A DNA stretch of 64,000 bases from Methanosarcina sp. DH2 (lineage in GTDB: Archaea; Halobacteriota; Methanosarcinia; Methanosarcinales; Methanosarcinaceae), in contig NZ_WJBI01000019.1 in assembly GCF_020804225.1 (NCBI RefSeq), forward strand, positions 1 to 64,000, written 5' to 3'. The notes below the pieces were generated by a model. The model was not told where the DNA came from, did not search any database, and worked only from the letters and a program-made list of their open reading frames with translations. Within the stretch, counting starts at the first letter, position 1. Every line of letters begins with the position of its first letter. Shown here one piece after another: positions 36,473-45,859 of the stretch. The position numbers and the translations under genes were made by a program.

Positions 36473-36922
36473 TCAGTAAAAGTGGTTTTGAAGTTTATAA
36501 GATAGTGCTTTGAGCATTATGACGCCTGCAATCATACAGGCCGCAACTGCCGAAATTACCTGTTCCCATCCAAGAACGGAAATTCCTCCATCTAACGCAA
36601 ACTGAACGCCTCCTACGAGAGAAACAAACACGAAGGAGAGCCCAAAACCTGCCAGTGCTCCTCCTATAATGGAACTCAGGGTGTCAAGGCCCTGCCTCTC
36701 ATAAAATACCATTCCCCCTATAAAAATCACGGCAAAGATCATGAGTACGAATGCCGGCGGCAGGGGACTTGATTTAGTAGAGAATATATCAAATAACCCT
36801 AGCCCCATGTCAACCAGGAATATACCCATAAGAACTGCAATAGCGAGGGTTTTGACAAAAGGATTTTCAAACAAAGACTGAGAATCTGGGTTTTTGCTGT
36901 TGATTTTACCAGCCACCATCAA
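36473..36922 (-). CDS. Small integral membrane protein, unknown function
   Basis: A 149-residue protein with a polar N-terminus (about 1-22) and four predicted membrane helices at about 25-47, 58-75, 83-108 and 118-140. No catalytic motif is visible; the glycine-rich third helix (SIIGGALAGFGLSFVFVSLVGG) suggests tight helix packing. It stands alone between grpE and the divergent methanofuran genes. I do not recognise the family. The start is the first of two adjacent ATG codons (MMVAGK). Confidence 0.65.
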   Translation of the reverse strand: MMVAGKINSKNPDSQSLFENPFVKTLAIAVLMGIFLVDMGLGLFDIFSTKSSPLPPAFVLMIFAVIFIGGMVFYERQGLDTLSSIIGGALAGFGLSFVFVSLVGGVQFALDGGISVLGWEQVISAVAACMIAGVIMLKALSYKLQNHFY

Positions 36923-37517
36923 ATATTGTTTAAGTATTATCCAAGTATTATAACGCTTACTTTTAAGCTATAAACTATATAAATTATATAAATCTTTACT
37001 TACGTAACCGGATTATTTCCTCTCTTGCACTTTTCCTTTATATCCTCTTATTCATTTAGTTGCCTAATTTTCCATAGCCTTAATTTCACCTAGGGAGTAC
37101 GAAGTCTGTTTCAGCAGAGTTACGGCTCTGCAGTGCGCTACCCTTTTAGCTGCGCTCAAGAGGACTAATATAGGTTTTTAGTAAAGCTTCATTCGCCCAA
37201 GCAAACTAACTTTTTAATGGTGATGTTTTTTTCACTTTGCTCAAGAGGACTAATCTTTGTTTTGTTTACTTCCGTTTTTTGTCGCTTTTATTTTTTTCTT
37301 GTTTTTTTCTTGTTTTTTTCTTGTTTGTTTCTTATTTGTTTCTTGCTGACTCCTTCGGTCGTTTTTACTTATTGTTTTTTCTCGTCATTTTTGTAGTAAA
37401 GGCAACTTGAAGGCGAGAGTGGCCAAAGGGGAGTGAAATAAGAAATGTCATTTTTCAGGAGTATTTTTTCTATGCAGGACAAAAAGTAATATAAAATGAC
37501 CGGGTTTTTCTTTTCCG
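36923..37517. repeat. Divergent intergenic region with repeat-family copies and an 11-base minisatellite
   Basis: Two partial copies of the two-hairpin repeat lie at 37114-37168 (stem GCAGAG/CTCTGC) and 37228-37255 (only the GCTCAAGAGGACTAAT end). An 11-base tandem repeat TTTTTTTCTTG runs five times at 37291-37345, the last two copies altered. No gene is seen. Confidence 0.7.
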
Positions 37518-38480
37518 ATGAAAATCCTTATTGCAGAATTCGCTGTCGGTACGGATATTGAAAAGTCCCTGATCCCGGAAGGGGCAGCTATGCTAAAGAC
37601 ACTTGCGGAAAGTTTTGTCCGCGTGGGGCATGAAGTGTATTATCCTTCTGCAGGCACAGACATATGTGCAGGCACACCATTGAAATCAACGGCTGAAAAC
37701 TTCAGGCATGTAATTGAAAGAGAGGCAAAGAAGTACGATGCGGGATTGCTTATTGCTCCTGATGGAATGCTTTCGGAACTGAACAGGATCCTTGAAGAGA
37801 ATACCGTGAACCTGGGGTGCTCTCCAAGTTCTGCAGCCTGCTGTGCAGATAAACTCATGTGTACGAACATCCTGAAAAAAGCCGGGATTAACGCTCCTGA
37901 AATTGCGGAAAAGGCCAGAGAAGGTGGAAAGTACGTTATAAAACCAAGATTCGGATGCGGGGCAGAGGCAACATATCTGGTTGCAGAGTTCGAAAAGACA
38001 GAGGAATTCATAGCAAGCGAATACATTGAAGGAAAACATCTGAGTGTAAGCCTGATTGCAGGAAAAAAACCTCTTCTACTTACGGTAAATCGCCAGTTTA
38101 TTGAGTTTGAAGAGAAAAAGGACAGGGAAGGGGAAAATCCGGCGAAAACCGAGGTTTCAGTAATAAAATACAATGGCAGCCTGACTCCTTACCAGACTTC
38201 CAGAGTAAATGAACTCTATGAAACTGCAATCTCCACAGTAAAATGTCTGGACTGTTTCGGGTATGTGGGTGTGGACATCGTACTTTCCGATCTTCCGTAT
38301 GTGGTGGATGTAAATCCAAGGCCTACAGCCTCGTTATTCGGGATTAACAGGGTCATGAAGGAGGAAATAGGCGAACTTCTTCTAATGAATAGATTCGGAG
38401 AACTCCCTGATTCGGTACGAATAGAAGGGGAGTATCACTTTTCGAAAGATATGCTTGGCGAGCTTTTCGGGAAGAGCTGA
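37518..38480 (+). CDS. mfnD: Tyramine--L-glutamate ligase (MfnD), ATP-grasp
   Basis: A 320-residue ATP-grasp enzyme. The central domain shows KYVIKPRFGCGAEATYLV (nucleotide-binding lysine, about residues 138-155), EYIEGKHLSVSLI and the metal-binding end YVGVDIVLSDLPYVVDVNPRPTASLFG (about 254-280). MfnD adds glutamate to tyramine through a gamma-linked amide for methanofuran, the first C1 carrier of methanogenesis. The assignment rests on fold plus the adjacent mfnF and mfnE. There is no overlap with neighbours; 172 bases of 13-base repeats follow. Confidence 0.85.
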   Translation: MKILIAEFAVGTDIEKSLIPEGAAMLKTLAESFVRVGHEVYYPSAGTDICAGTPLKSTAENFRHVIEREAKKYDAGLLIAPDGMLSELNRILEENTVNLGCSPSSAACCADKLMCTNILKKAGINAPEIAEKAREGGKYVIKPRFGCGAEATYLVAEFEKTEEFIASEYIEGKHLSVSLIAGKKPLLLTVNRQFIEFEEKKDREGENPAKTEVSVIKYNGSLTPYQTSRVNELYETAISTVKCLDCFGYVGVDIVLSDLPYVVDVNPRPTASLFGINRVMKEEIGELLLMNRFGELPDSVRIEGEYHFSKDMLGELFGKS

Positions 38481-38509
38481 AAATATGGATAGTGTGAACA
38501 ATTACGGAT

Positions 38510-38622
38510 CTTAGTTATAGACTTTAATTATAGACTTTAATTATAGACTTTATATAGACTTTAATTATAGACTTTAGTCATAGACTTTAATTATAAACTT
38601 TAGTTATAGATCTTAGTTATAA
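38510..38622. repeat. 13-base minisatellite between mfnD and mfnF
   Basis: About nine copies of TTTAATTATAGAC, several with one or two changes (TTTAGTCATAGAC, TTTAATTATAAAC) and one shortened, fill the gap between the two genes. Confidence 0.9.
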
Positions 38623-38652
38623 ACCTGGAAAAAACACGGAACGGAACTAAAA

Positions 38653-39642
38653 ATGCATTCAAAAATTATAGGGCTTGACATTGGAGGGGCGAACACAAAG
38701 CTTGCTTCCTCGGACGGAACTCTTGTGGAACTTCACTACCTGCCTCTCTGGAAGAATACCAGGCTTCCGGAAGTCTTAAAAGAAATTGCACAAAGGCTGA
38801 AACCTGAAAGAGTTGCTGTTGTGATGACAGGAGAACTCGCGGACTGTTTTGAAGACAAAGAGCAGGGCATTCACTTTATAAAAGATACTGTTGATTCTGC
38901 TTTCGGTCCCGAAAAAGTATATTATATAAACAGTCAGGGAAGGTTCCATAGTGAAGATGGCTCCCTGAGGGAGCTTGCTGCCGCAAACTGGGCAGCCTCG
39001 GCCAGACTGATAGGGGAGGAGATAGGAGACTGTCTTTTTGTTGATGTTGGCAGTACTACAAGTGATATTATTCCGATCATATCAGGGGAGCACAGGGCAG
39101 GGCTTACGGACTTTGAACGCTTGCTCAGGAGCGAACTTGTATACGCGGGCACTCTCAGAACAAATCTTGCTGCACTTCTTGAAAAGGTAAAGCTTGAGAA
39201 AGGCATATGCAGGACATCCTCGGAACTTTTTGCAACGACAGCAGATGCTTATCTCATTCTCGGGAAAATCGATGAAGCTGCGTACACATGTGAGACTGCC
39301 GACGGAGCAGGCAGGAACAAAACAGATGCCATGCGCAGAATTGCAAGGCTGGTCTGCGCAGACCTTTCAGAGGTAGAGGGAAGGGAAATATACGAGATTG
39401 CAGAGCAGGTAAAAGAAAAACAGATCTCTACCCTGGCTGAAGCGATCTTCGAAGTTGCGGAAAGAAATGGACTTAAGAAGATTGCAGCAGCAGGACTTGG
39501 AGAGTTCCTTACAAAGGAAGCTGCAGAAAGGCTCGGACTTGAATGCATTTCTGTTTCAGGGCGCTGGGGAGGAGAGATCTCGAAGGTCTTTCCGGCATAT
39601 GCTGCCGCCCATCTTCTGGAAGCCGAAAAGTCTAAAAATTGA
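38653..39642 (+). CDS. mfnF: Methanofuran-core synthase MfnF (COG1548, ASKHA fold)
   Basis: A 329-residue member of the hydantoinase/ASKHA-like COG1548 family. N-terminal phosphate-loop motif IGLDIGGANTKLA (residues 5-17), a second loop CLFVDVGSTTSDIIPI (about 128-143) and a third, KIAAAGLGEFL (near 276). MfnF joins gamma-glutamyltyramine to the pyrophosphorylated aminomethylfuran, giving the methanofuran core. ASKHA enzymes often use ATP, but here the driving leaving group is pyrophosphate. It lies between mfnD and mfnE, which make its two substrates. Confidence 0.87.
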   Translation: MHSKIIGLDIGGANTKLASSDGTLVELHYLPLWKNTRLPEVLKEIAQRLKPERVAVVMTGELADCFEDKEQGIHFIKDTVDSAFGPEKVYYINSQGRFHSEDGSLRELAAANWAASARLIGEEIGDCLFVDVGSTTSDIIPIISGEHRAGLTDFERLLRSELVYAGTLRTNLAALLEKVKLEKGICRTSSELFATTADAYLILGKIDEAAYTCETADGAGRNKTDAMRRIARLVCADLSEVEGREIYEIAEQVKEKQISTLAEAIFEVAERNGLKKIAAAGLGEFLTKEAAERLGLECISVSGRWGGEISKVFPAYAAAHLLEAEKSKN

Positions 39643-39714
39643 GTCTCTTAATCTTAGTCTCTTAAACTGAGTCTCTTAAACCGAGTCTCTTAAACTGAGT
39701 CTCTGATATTTCTG
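39641..39714. repeat. 14-base minisatellite after mfnF
   Basis: Five and a half copies of GAGTCTCTTAAACT starting inside the mfnF stop codon (TGAGTC). Confidence 0.9.
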
Positions 39715-39788
39715 TTTCCCTGAAGAAATTAGTAATATGACTGAAAATCATTAGAATTGAGGAAAAACCTAACGGACGAGAAATCTCA

Positions 39789-40466
39789 ATGAAAGCTGTG
39801 AGGGTAGTCATCAAATTAGGAGGGAGTCTGATCAGCGAAGCTCCAGAACTTATTGACAGGCTCGTAAAAGAATTTGGCTCAGGACATTCAGGGACTGCCC
39901 CTGATGAGAGGGTTTCCGAAAGAATTCTGTTTTCCATCCTTATAGTACCCGGAGGAGGGATATTTGCAGATGCCGTAAGGAGAGCTGACTTGAGGTTCGG
40001 ACTTGGAGACGATGCAGCTCACTGGATGGCTGTGCTTGGCATGGAGCAATACGCCTGCTATTTGCGGGACAAAAGCGGTGCAGTAGGTACGGATTCAATA
40101 ACAGAACTGCCTCCGGGCGTGTCAATTCTTTTTCCTTACAGGCTGTTGAAGGAAGAAGATCCTCTGCCTCACTCATGGGAAGTTACTTCGGACACAATTG
40201 CTGCCTGGATCGCGAAGCAGACAGGAGCCCTGTTCATTAAGGCTACAGATGTTGACGGGATATTCAGGGAAGGAGAACTGAGCAGAGAAATTTTTGCCTC
40301 CGATTTTCCCGAAAATTTTGAAAGCTGCATTGACCCTTTCCTGCCCGGATTCCTTCAGAAAAACAAAATGCAGTGCGTAATTATAAACGGGAAATTTCCT
40401 GAAAGAGTAATTCAGGCGGTGTACGGGAAGCCTGTACCCTGTACGGCGGTAAAGGGGAATATTTAA
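39789..40466 (+). CDS. mfnE: [5-(aminomethyl)furan-3-yl]methyl phosphate kinase (MfnE)
   Basis: A 225-residue amino-acid-kinase-fold enzyme. It has VIKLGGSLI (residues 7-15, phosphate loop), VPGGGIFADAVRRADLRFGLGDDAAHWMAVLGM (about 55-87), and a C-terminal half containing KATDVDGIF and NGKFPERV. MfnE phosphorylates aminomethylfuran phosphate to the pyrophosphate used by MfnF. Third gene of the mfnD-mfnF-mfnE group. A purine-rich stretch precedes the ATG. All family motifs are intact. Confidence 0.9.
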   Translation: MKAVRVVIKLGGSLISEAPELIDRLVKEFGSGHSGTAPDERVSERILFSILIVPGGGIFADAVRRADLRFGLGDDAAHWMAVLGMEQYACYLRDKSGAVGTDSITELPPGVSILFPYRLLKEEDPLPHSWEVTSDTIAAWIAKQTGALFIKATDVDGIFREGELSREIFASDFPENFESCIDPFLPGFLQKNKMQCVIINGKFPERVIQAVYGKPVPCTAVKGNI

Positions 40467-40644
40467 ATTGTATATCGTATATGACTAGGGGAGAGAAGCA
40501 AACCGTATCCAAAAAGCATCATTACATTCAGTTCATCAGATTTGTTGATGTTAATAAAGGTGCCGAAAAAAGAGCAGGATACCGAAGCTTAAGTAAGGTG
40601 CCTGATTTACCGGTTAATTCATTACAGTTCACTATAAGGAATAA

Positions 40645-40830
<186 letters not shown>

Positions 40831-40922
40831 TTTTGGCCTGAATGCCGAAAGATCAAGAAGAGCATTGTGAAAGCATCTTGAAACTGGTCAACAGTATCAT
40901 ATAGATTATAAGAGGGATTAAA

Positions 40923-41192
40923 ATGGGCGATGTTGCAGCAAAAATTAAAATTATGCCAGAAAGCGTTGAAACCGACCTTGCAGAATTGAAAGAGAAAATA
41001 AAAGCCGTAATTCCTGCAGGGGCAGACCTTCACGGAGATGTCGTTGAGGAGCCTATCGCTTTTGGCTTGAAGGCTCTGATTGTAACATTAATCGTTAATG
41101 ACGAAGAAGGCGGAACTGAACCTGCAGAAGAAGCCTTTGCAAAAGTTTCCGGCGTCGAGAATGTTCAGGTTCTGGAAGCCTATCGCATCTGA
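40923..41192 (+). CDS. ef1b: Translation elongation factor aEF-1B (EF-1 beta)
   Basis: An 89-residue nucleotide-exchange factor for aEF-1A, consisting only of the catalytic guanine-exchange domain. Signature positions include VAAKIKIMPES at the N-terminus, the central EEPIAFGLKALIVTLIV (about 41-57), the acidic NDEEGGTEPAEEAF, and VENVQVLEAYRI at the end. The length is typical of archaea. It lies between the zinc-ribbon gene and a tRNA gene in the same direction, so the three could be one translation-related transcript. Confidence 0.96.
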   Translation: MGDVAAKIKIMPESVETDLAELKEKIKAVIPAGADLHGDVVEEPIAFGLKALIVTLIVNDEEGGTEPAEEAFAKVSGVENVQVLEAYRI

Positions 41193-41256
41193 GAAGGAAA
41201 AAAGAACCGGATAACGTTTCCGGAAAACTTTTTTCATCATTCTCTTTTTCATAAAA

Positions 41257-41328
41257 GGGCTCGTAGATCAGGGGAAGATCGTTACGTTCGCAACGTAAAG
41301 GCCGCGGGTTCAAATCCCGCCGAGTCCA
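41257..41328 (+). tRNA. tRNA-Ala(CGC)
   Basis: A complete cloverleaf. Acceptor stem GGGCTCG/CGAGTCC with the G3-U70 pair that identifies alanine tRNAs, discriminator A at 41328, a D arm around TAGATCAGGGGAAGATC, anticodon stem TTACG/CGTAA with loop TTCGCAA (anticodon CGC), and a T arm GCGGG-TTCAAAT-CCCGC. No CCA is encoded and no intron is seen. It starts 64 bases after the aEF-1B stop. Confidence 0.95.
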
Positions 41329-42367
41329 TTAATTAAGTAATCAGAGTCGAGTTTCCACGATCGGAAACTCCATTTATCATTCTGAATTCGCTATCCAGAA
41401 AATCAATTTTGAGTTTTTGGATTGGTTCTATCAGTACTGAATGAAAAAAACTCTTTTTGAATCTCTTGAAACTTTTTTTAGATATTTTAAATTCTTTCTG
41501 ATTTTTCTTTTTTCGATGGACATCAGACGGGCTGGTGGTTGCGTCTTCAGCAGGCATAATTTCAGGAGTATTTGATGCTGGTTGCTAAGGCTTAAATTGA
41601 TATAAGTGATAATCAATATAACTGGGTTACACTGTTAATTTTTTATAGACATTTTAAAAATCTATCAGATTTTTGAAGGAATATATTTCCCTTATGATTC
41701 CGATAAAGGCAAAGACACATTGTTTAACTTTCTAAAAATAGCAAAGAATTAAATACAAATAACTCTTTTTAAATATTAGTGTGGTTATCCCACGCTAGAA
41801 TAACCCCCTCAGATGGCCAGGGAAAGTTGAAGCTCCCCCTGGCCACTCTAATATACAAAACTCTTTTTAAAGAGAGAATTTTTCAGTTGAGCTTTTCTAT
41901 CTCGTGGCGTTTTAAGCTTATATTTTAATTCTCTTTTATTGCTTTTGCTTTCTTGATGTTTGTTTTTCTGAAAAAACAATATAAACATAGTTAACTATTA
42001 TAAAAAGTTCCTTAAATTTTTTACCCAGAAAAAAATATTTATAAAACATCAGGTTTAATTATTTATAGATCTTAACTTTTAAAAATCCGGTAACACATCA
42101 TATGCTTTTTAAATAATGGATACATAACAGACCAGCGCATATTTTTTTTACAACCCCTATATATCGGATTGAAGGGAATAAATAGCGGAAAAATGGGAAA
42201 ATCCGCAAAAGGCTATTTTTAACCCTGTTTTTAAGTGAAAATTGATTTTTCACTCTGAGATATAGAGACTAAGGCAAAAAGTAAAAAATGGGGGACTGGA
42301 AGTTATTAAGAGTAACAGCTTTCCCGGGAAGAAAGAAGAGGCTGGAGAATTAGAACAGGAAAATTCA
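41329..42367. other. Gene-free kilobase between tRNA-Ala and the sensor kinase
   Basis: No convincing coding sequence; the minus-strand frames at 41333-41616 are lysine-rich low complexity. The strongest element is the structured block at 41773-41853. Near the kinase, AATATTTATAAAAC (about 42034-42046) is a possible TATA element; the leader of the kinase mRNA would then be about 300 nucleotides. Confidence 0.5.
41773..41853. ncRNA. Candidate structured RNA with a three-way junction
   Basis: An outer stem (ATATTAG at 41773-41779 with CTAATAT at 41847-41853) encloses two hairpins. The first is GGTTAT/ATAACC (41783-41788 with 41800-41805). The second is a perfect 9-bp stem TGGCCAGGG/CCCTGGCCA (41814-41822 with 41837-41845). 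The block is GC-rich within very AT-rich DNA and is flanked by direct repeats AACTCTTTTTAAA at 41761-41773 and 41859-41871. It may be a small RNA or a small non-autonomous mobile unit. The strand is not known. Confidence 0.45.
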
Positions 42368-45300
42368 ATGGCGATTCATGAAAAAATAACAGAGCCCCTC
42401 CCTTCAGAGAACCCTAATCCTGTTCTCAGGGTAGGAAAGAATGGAAAGGTTCTTTATGCCAATAGAGCAGCCTGCTTTCTTCTTGAGCACTGGGGCATAA
42501 AAGAAGGAGAAGAGCTTCCTCAATCACTGGGGCACGGTATAAGAAGGATTCTTTCGCAAAAAAAGCCTGAAAACCTTGAAATCAACATTGGGAGTGCTAC
42601 ATATGCTCTAAAGCTTTATCCTCATTCGAAAGATGGATTCACAGATATCTATGGGTTTGACATAAGCTACAGAGTACGGGCTGAAGAGAAACTTATGTCT
42701 CAGCATGAGAGATTGGAAAAACTTGTTGGGCTGAGGACCTTTGAGTACGTAGAAGCAAACGAGAAACTTGCACAGGAAGTAACCGAGAGAAAGAGGATTG
42801 AAAAGACCCTTCAGAATAATCTTCAGTTTCTTGAAACACTTCTTGACAACATTCCAAGCTCTGTATTCCAGAGAGACCTTAATGAGATTTATGTGAACTG
42901 TAACGAGAGTTTTGCCAGGAAAATTATGGGTCTTCCAAAGGAGATGGTTATAGGGGGATCATTCTCCGAGTTTCAGAAGAGAGTTCCAAAAGAACTGGCT
43001 GAGATATATTATAAACATGACAGGGAACTTCTCAATAATGGGGGAAGCCATTACTACGAGACCAGGGTTATCTGCGCTGACGGCGTAAGCAGAGACTTTC
43101 TGTTTCATAAGGCCACCTACGAAAATAGTTCCGGAGAAATTGCCGGAATTGTGGGCGTAATGCTGGATATTACTCCTCGCAAAGAAGCTGAAAAATTTTT
43201 CAGAAAAAGTGAGGAGAGATATAGGATTGTTGCCGAGCAGACAGGCCAGCTAGTTTATGATTATGAGACTGAATCAAAACAAATTGACTGGGCTGGAGCG
43301 ATCCCGCAGCTTACAGGCTGCAGTCCTCAAGAGTTCAAGCAGGTAGATATGGAAAGCTGGATAGAACACATCCATCCTGAAGACCGCGATAAGGCACGGA
43401 AAGCACATGAAAAGTGTATGAAAAACGGGGGGAGATATCTTGAAGAATACAGGTTTAGAAGGAAAGACGGAAGCTACTTCTATGTAGAAGATAATGGCGT
43501 GTGCCTTCAGGATAATCTTAACCAGGTTTACCGGGTTGTCGGAGTAATAAAAGATATTACAGAAAGAAAATTCGCCGGAGAAATTCTCGAGAGAAGCGAG
43601 GAAAGATTCCGCATAACAGCAGAACAGACCGGGCAACTCGTTTATGATTATAATGTTGAAAATAATCACAGTTCGTGGGCAGGAGCAATTGAAGAACTTA
43701 CAGGATATAGTTTTGAAGAGTTCCAGGGCTTCACTCCCGAAGTATGGGCTCAGCACGTTCACCCTGAAGACCGGGAAAAAGCAGTAAAAGCCCATGAAGA
43801 GTGCATTAAGAATGGGGGGAAATATTTTGAAGAATACAGATTCAGAAAAAAAGATGGAAGCTACATCTGCGTTGAAGATGGCGGAATTTACCTGAAAGCC
43901 GAAAATAGAGGCATATGCAGGGTTCTCGGGGTAATAAAAGATATCACTGATAGGAAACTTGCTCACAATAGACTGGAACAGAGTGAGAAACGCTACCGTT
44001 TAATCGCAGAAAAAACTAAAATGCTTTTATATTTCGATAACTATGCGGATGACAAAACTGATTGGGCAGGAGCAATTCCTCAGATTACAGGGTATAGTTA
44101 TGAGGAGTTCCAGAAAGTCAGAGTTAATGATTGGATGTGCCTGATTCACCCGGAAGACCTCCAGAAGGTAAGGGCTGCTCACGAATATTGTATGCATTAT
44201 GGGGGTGATTTCTATCAGAACTACAGATTCAGGAGAAAGGATGGAAGTTACTTCTATGTAGAGGATGAGGGAGTTTACCTGAAAGATGAAAAAGGCTGCG
44301 TGTATTTGGCAGCCAGAGTGATAAAAGACATCACGGAGAAGAGGTCTGCACAGGAAAAGCTTCTGGAAAGTGAAGAAAGATTCAGGATAGCTGCCGAGCA
44401 GACCGGGCAGATAGTATTTGAACATGACCACCGGGAGAAAAATATCAAGTGGGCAGGCGCTATCCAGGATGTCACGGGGTATACAGTAGAAGAATTTAAT
44501 AAACTCGGCAATTCATGGGCAGATCATATTCATCCCGAAGACAGGAAAAGAGCGCTTGGTGAACTCAGGACATTTCAAGAAAAAGCAAATAACTTCCGTG
44601 TTGAGTACAGGTTCAGGAAGAAGGATGGGAGCTATATCCATCTGGAAGATAGCGGAGTCTATCTGAGGAATAAAAACGGAAGCATTCGAAAAGCTTTCGG
44701 AGTAATGAAAGATATTACAGGCATAAAACTTGCTTCGGAAAAACTGAAAGAAAGTGAAGCGCGCTACAGGTCCTTTATGAAAAACTTCAGAGGAATTGCT
44801 TTCCAGATGGGGCTTGATTTCAACCTGATCCTCATAGACGGCAGTATAGAAGAGACTACGGGGTACAGAAGAGAGGACTTTATTTCCGGAAATGTTAACT
44901 GGTACCAGATTGTTCATCCCGAAAGCATGAAAAGTCTTTTTGATAATAGGGATAAATTGATAAAAGATCCATTGCTCTTCATAGAACATGATTACAGAAT
45001 AGTACACAAAGATGGAACAGTAAAGTGGGTCCGCGAGGTTTTTCAGAATGTTTTCGATGCTACAGGGAAAAATAGAATTTTGCAGGGTGCGGTTTACGAT
45101 ATAAGCAAACAAAAAGAAGCTGAAGAATCTCTTGCAAAAGTGGAAGAAATCCGTAAAAAGGAAATACATCACAGGATTAAAAATAATCTGCAGGTAATCT
45201 CAAGCCTTCTTGAACTTCAGGCAGAAAGATTTGACGATACGGAAGTTCTGGAAGCTTTTCGTGAGAGCCAGAACCGTGTTGCTACAATGGCAATAATCCA

Positions 45301-45859
45301 TGAGGAACTTTACAGGTCAAGAGATAATGAAACCATGGACTTCTCAGCTTATCTTCAGAAACTGACGTCGGACCTGTTTCACTCATACACTGTCAGAAAA
45401 GGGAATGTCAATATGCAGCTCGATATTGAAGAAATTTTCCTGGGAATGGATACTGCGGTTCCTCTGGGGATAATTATCAATGAGCTTGTATCCAATTCCC
45501 TGAAGCATGCATTTCCCTCAGGCAGGAGAGGAGAAATTCGTATCAAACTTTGCAGGATAGAAGAAAATGCCGAGAATAAAAGTATAAGTAATAGCACTAA
45601 TAATATTGGTGCTAAGAGTTCAGTTGACAAAAATATCCAGTACACACTGGTAGTTTCGGACAATGGGTTGGGTTTTCCGGAAAACGTTGATTTCAGGAAC
45701 ACAAACTCTCTGGGCCTGCAACTTGTAAATATACTTGTCGAGCAGCTGGAGGGTACGGTTGAACTTGAAAGCGGTTCAGGGACTAAATTCAAAATCTGGT
45801 TTAAGGAGCCCTGCCAGTCATCTGAAAATGTATCCAGTATCAAAGGGGAGATACAATGA
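42368..45859 (+). CDS. Cytosolic histidine kinase with seven PAS domains
   Basis: A 1163-residue sensor kinase without membrane helices. PAS-like domains lie at about 1-110, 155-280, 283-400, 409-525, 538-655, 668-785 and 795-915. The four between 283 and 785 are very similar to one another (AEQTGQLVYDY, WAGAI..LTG, HPEDR, YRFRxKDGSY), so they arose by internal duplication; PAS_3-type domains may bind haem or flavin. The catalytic part is HisKA_2 (EIHHRIKNNLQVISSLLELQAERF, histidine near 934) and HATPase (NELVSNSLKHAF near 1035, DNGLGF near 1096). It is translationally coupled (four-base overlap) to a response regulator. The signal is unknown. Confidence 0.93.
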   Translation: MAIHEKITEPLPSENPNPVLRVGKNGKVLYANRAACFLLEHWGIKEGEELPQSLGHGIRRILSQKKPENLEINIGSATYALKLYPHSKDGFTDIYGFDISYRVRAEEKLMSQHERLEKLVGLRTFEYVEANEKLAQEVTERKRIEKTLQNNLQFLETLLDNIPSSVFQRDLNEIYVNCNESFARKIMGLPKEMVIGGSFSEFQKRVPKELAEIYYKHDRELLNNGGSHYYETRVICADGVSRDFLFHKATYENSSGEIAGIVGVMLDITPRKEAEKFFRKSEERYRIVAEQTGQLVYDYETESKQIDWAGAIPQLTGCSPQEFKQVDMESWIEHIHPEDRDKARKAHEKCMKNGGRYLEEYRFRRKDGSYFYVEDNGVCLQDNLNQVYRVVGVIKDITERKFAGEILERSEERFRITAEQTGQLVYDYNVENNHSSWAGAIEELTGYSFEEFQGFTPEVWAQHVHPEDREKAVKAHEECIKNGGKYFEEYRFRKKDGSYICVEDGGIYLKAENRGICRVLGVIKDITDRKLAHNRLEQSEKRYRLIAEKTKMLLYFDNYADDKTDWAGAIPQITGYSYEEFQKVRVNDWMCLIHPEDLQKVRAAHEYCMHYGGDFYQNYRFRRKDGSYFYVEDEGVYLKDEKGCVYLAARVIKDITEKRSAQEKLLESEERFRIAAEQTGQIVFEHDHREKNIKWAGAIQDVTGYTVEEFNKLGNSWADHIHPEDRKRALGELRTFQEKANNFRVEYRFRKKDGSYIHLEDSGVYLRNKNGSIRKAFGVMKDITGIKLASEKLKESEARYRSFMKNFRGIAFQMGLDFNLILIDGSIEETTGYRREDFISGNVNWYQIVHPESMKSLFDNRDKLIKDPLLFIEHDYRIVHKDGTVKWVREVFQNVFDATGKNRILQGAVYDISKQKEAEESLAKVEEIRKKEIHHRIKNNLQVISSLLELQAERFDDTEVLEAFRESQNRVATMAIIHEELYRSRDNETMDFSAYLQKLTSDLFHSYTVRKGNVNMQLDIEEIFLGMDTAVPLGIIINELVSNSLKHAFPSGRRGEIRIKLCRIEENAENKSISNSTNNIGAKSSVDKNIQYTLVVSDNGLGFPENVDFRNTNSLGLQLVNILVEQLEGTVELESGSGTKFKIWFKEPCQSSENVSSIKGEIQ

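Noticed and set aside
38510-39714. CRISPR or integrase-site interpretation of the repeats between mfn genes
   Set aside because: Units of 13-14 bases stand directly head to tail without spacers, which is a plain minisatellite.
41333-41616. Lysine-rich minus-strand frames after tRNA-Ala
   Set aside because: Low complexity, no ribosome site, overlapping alternatives of similar quality in other frames.
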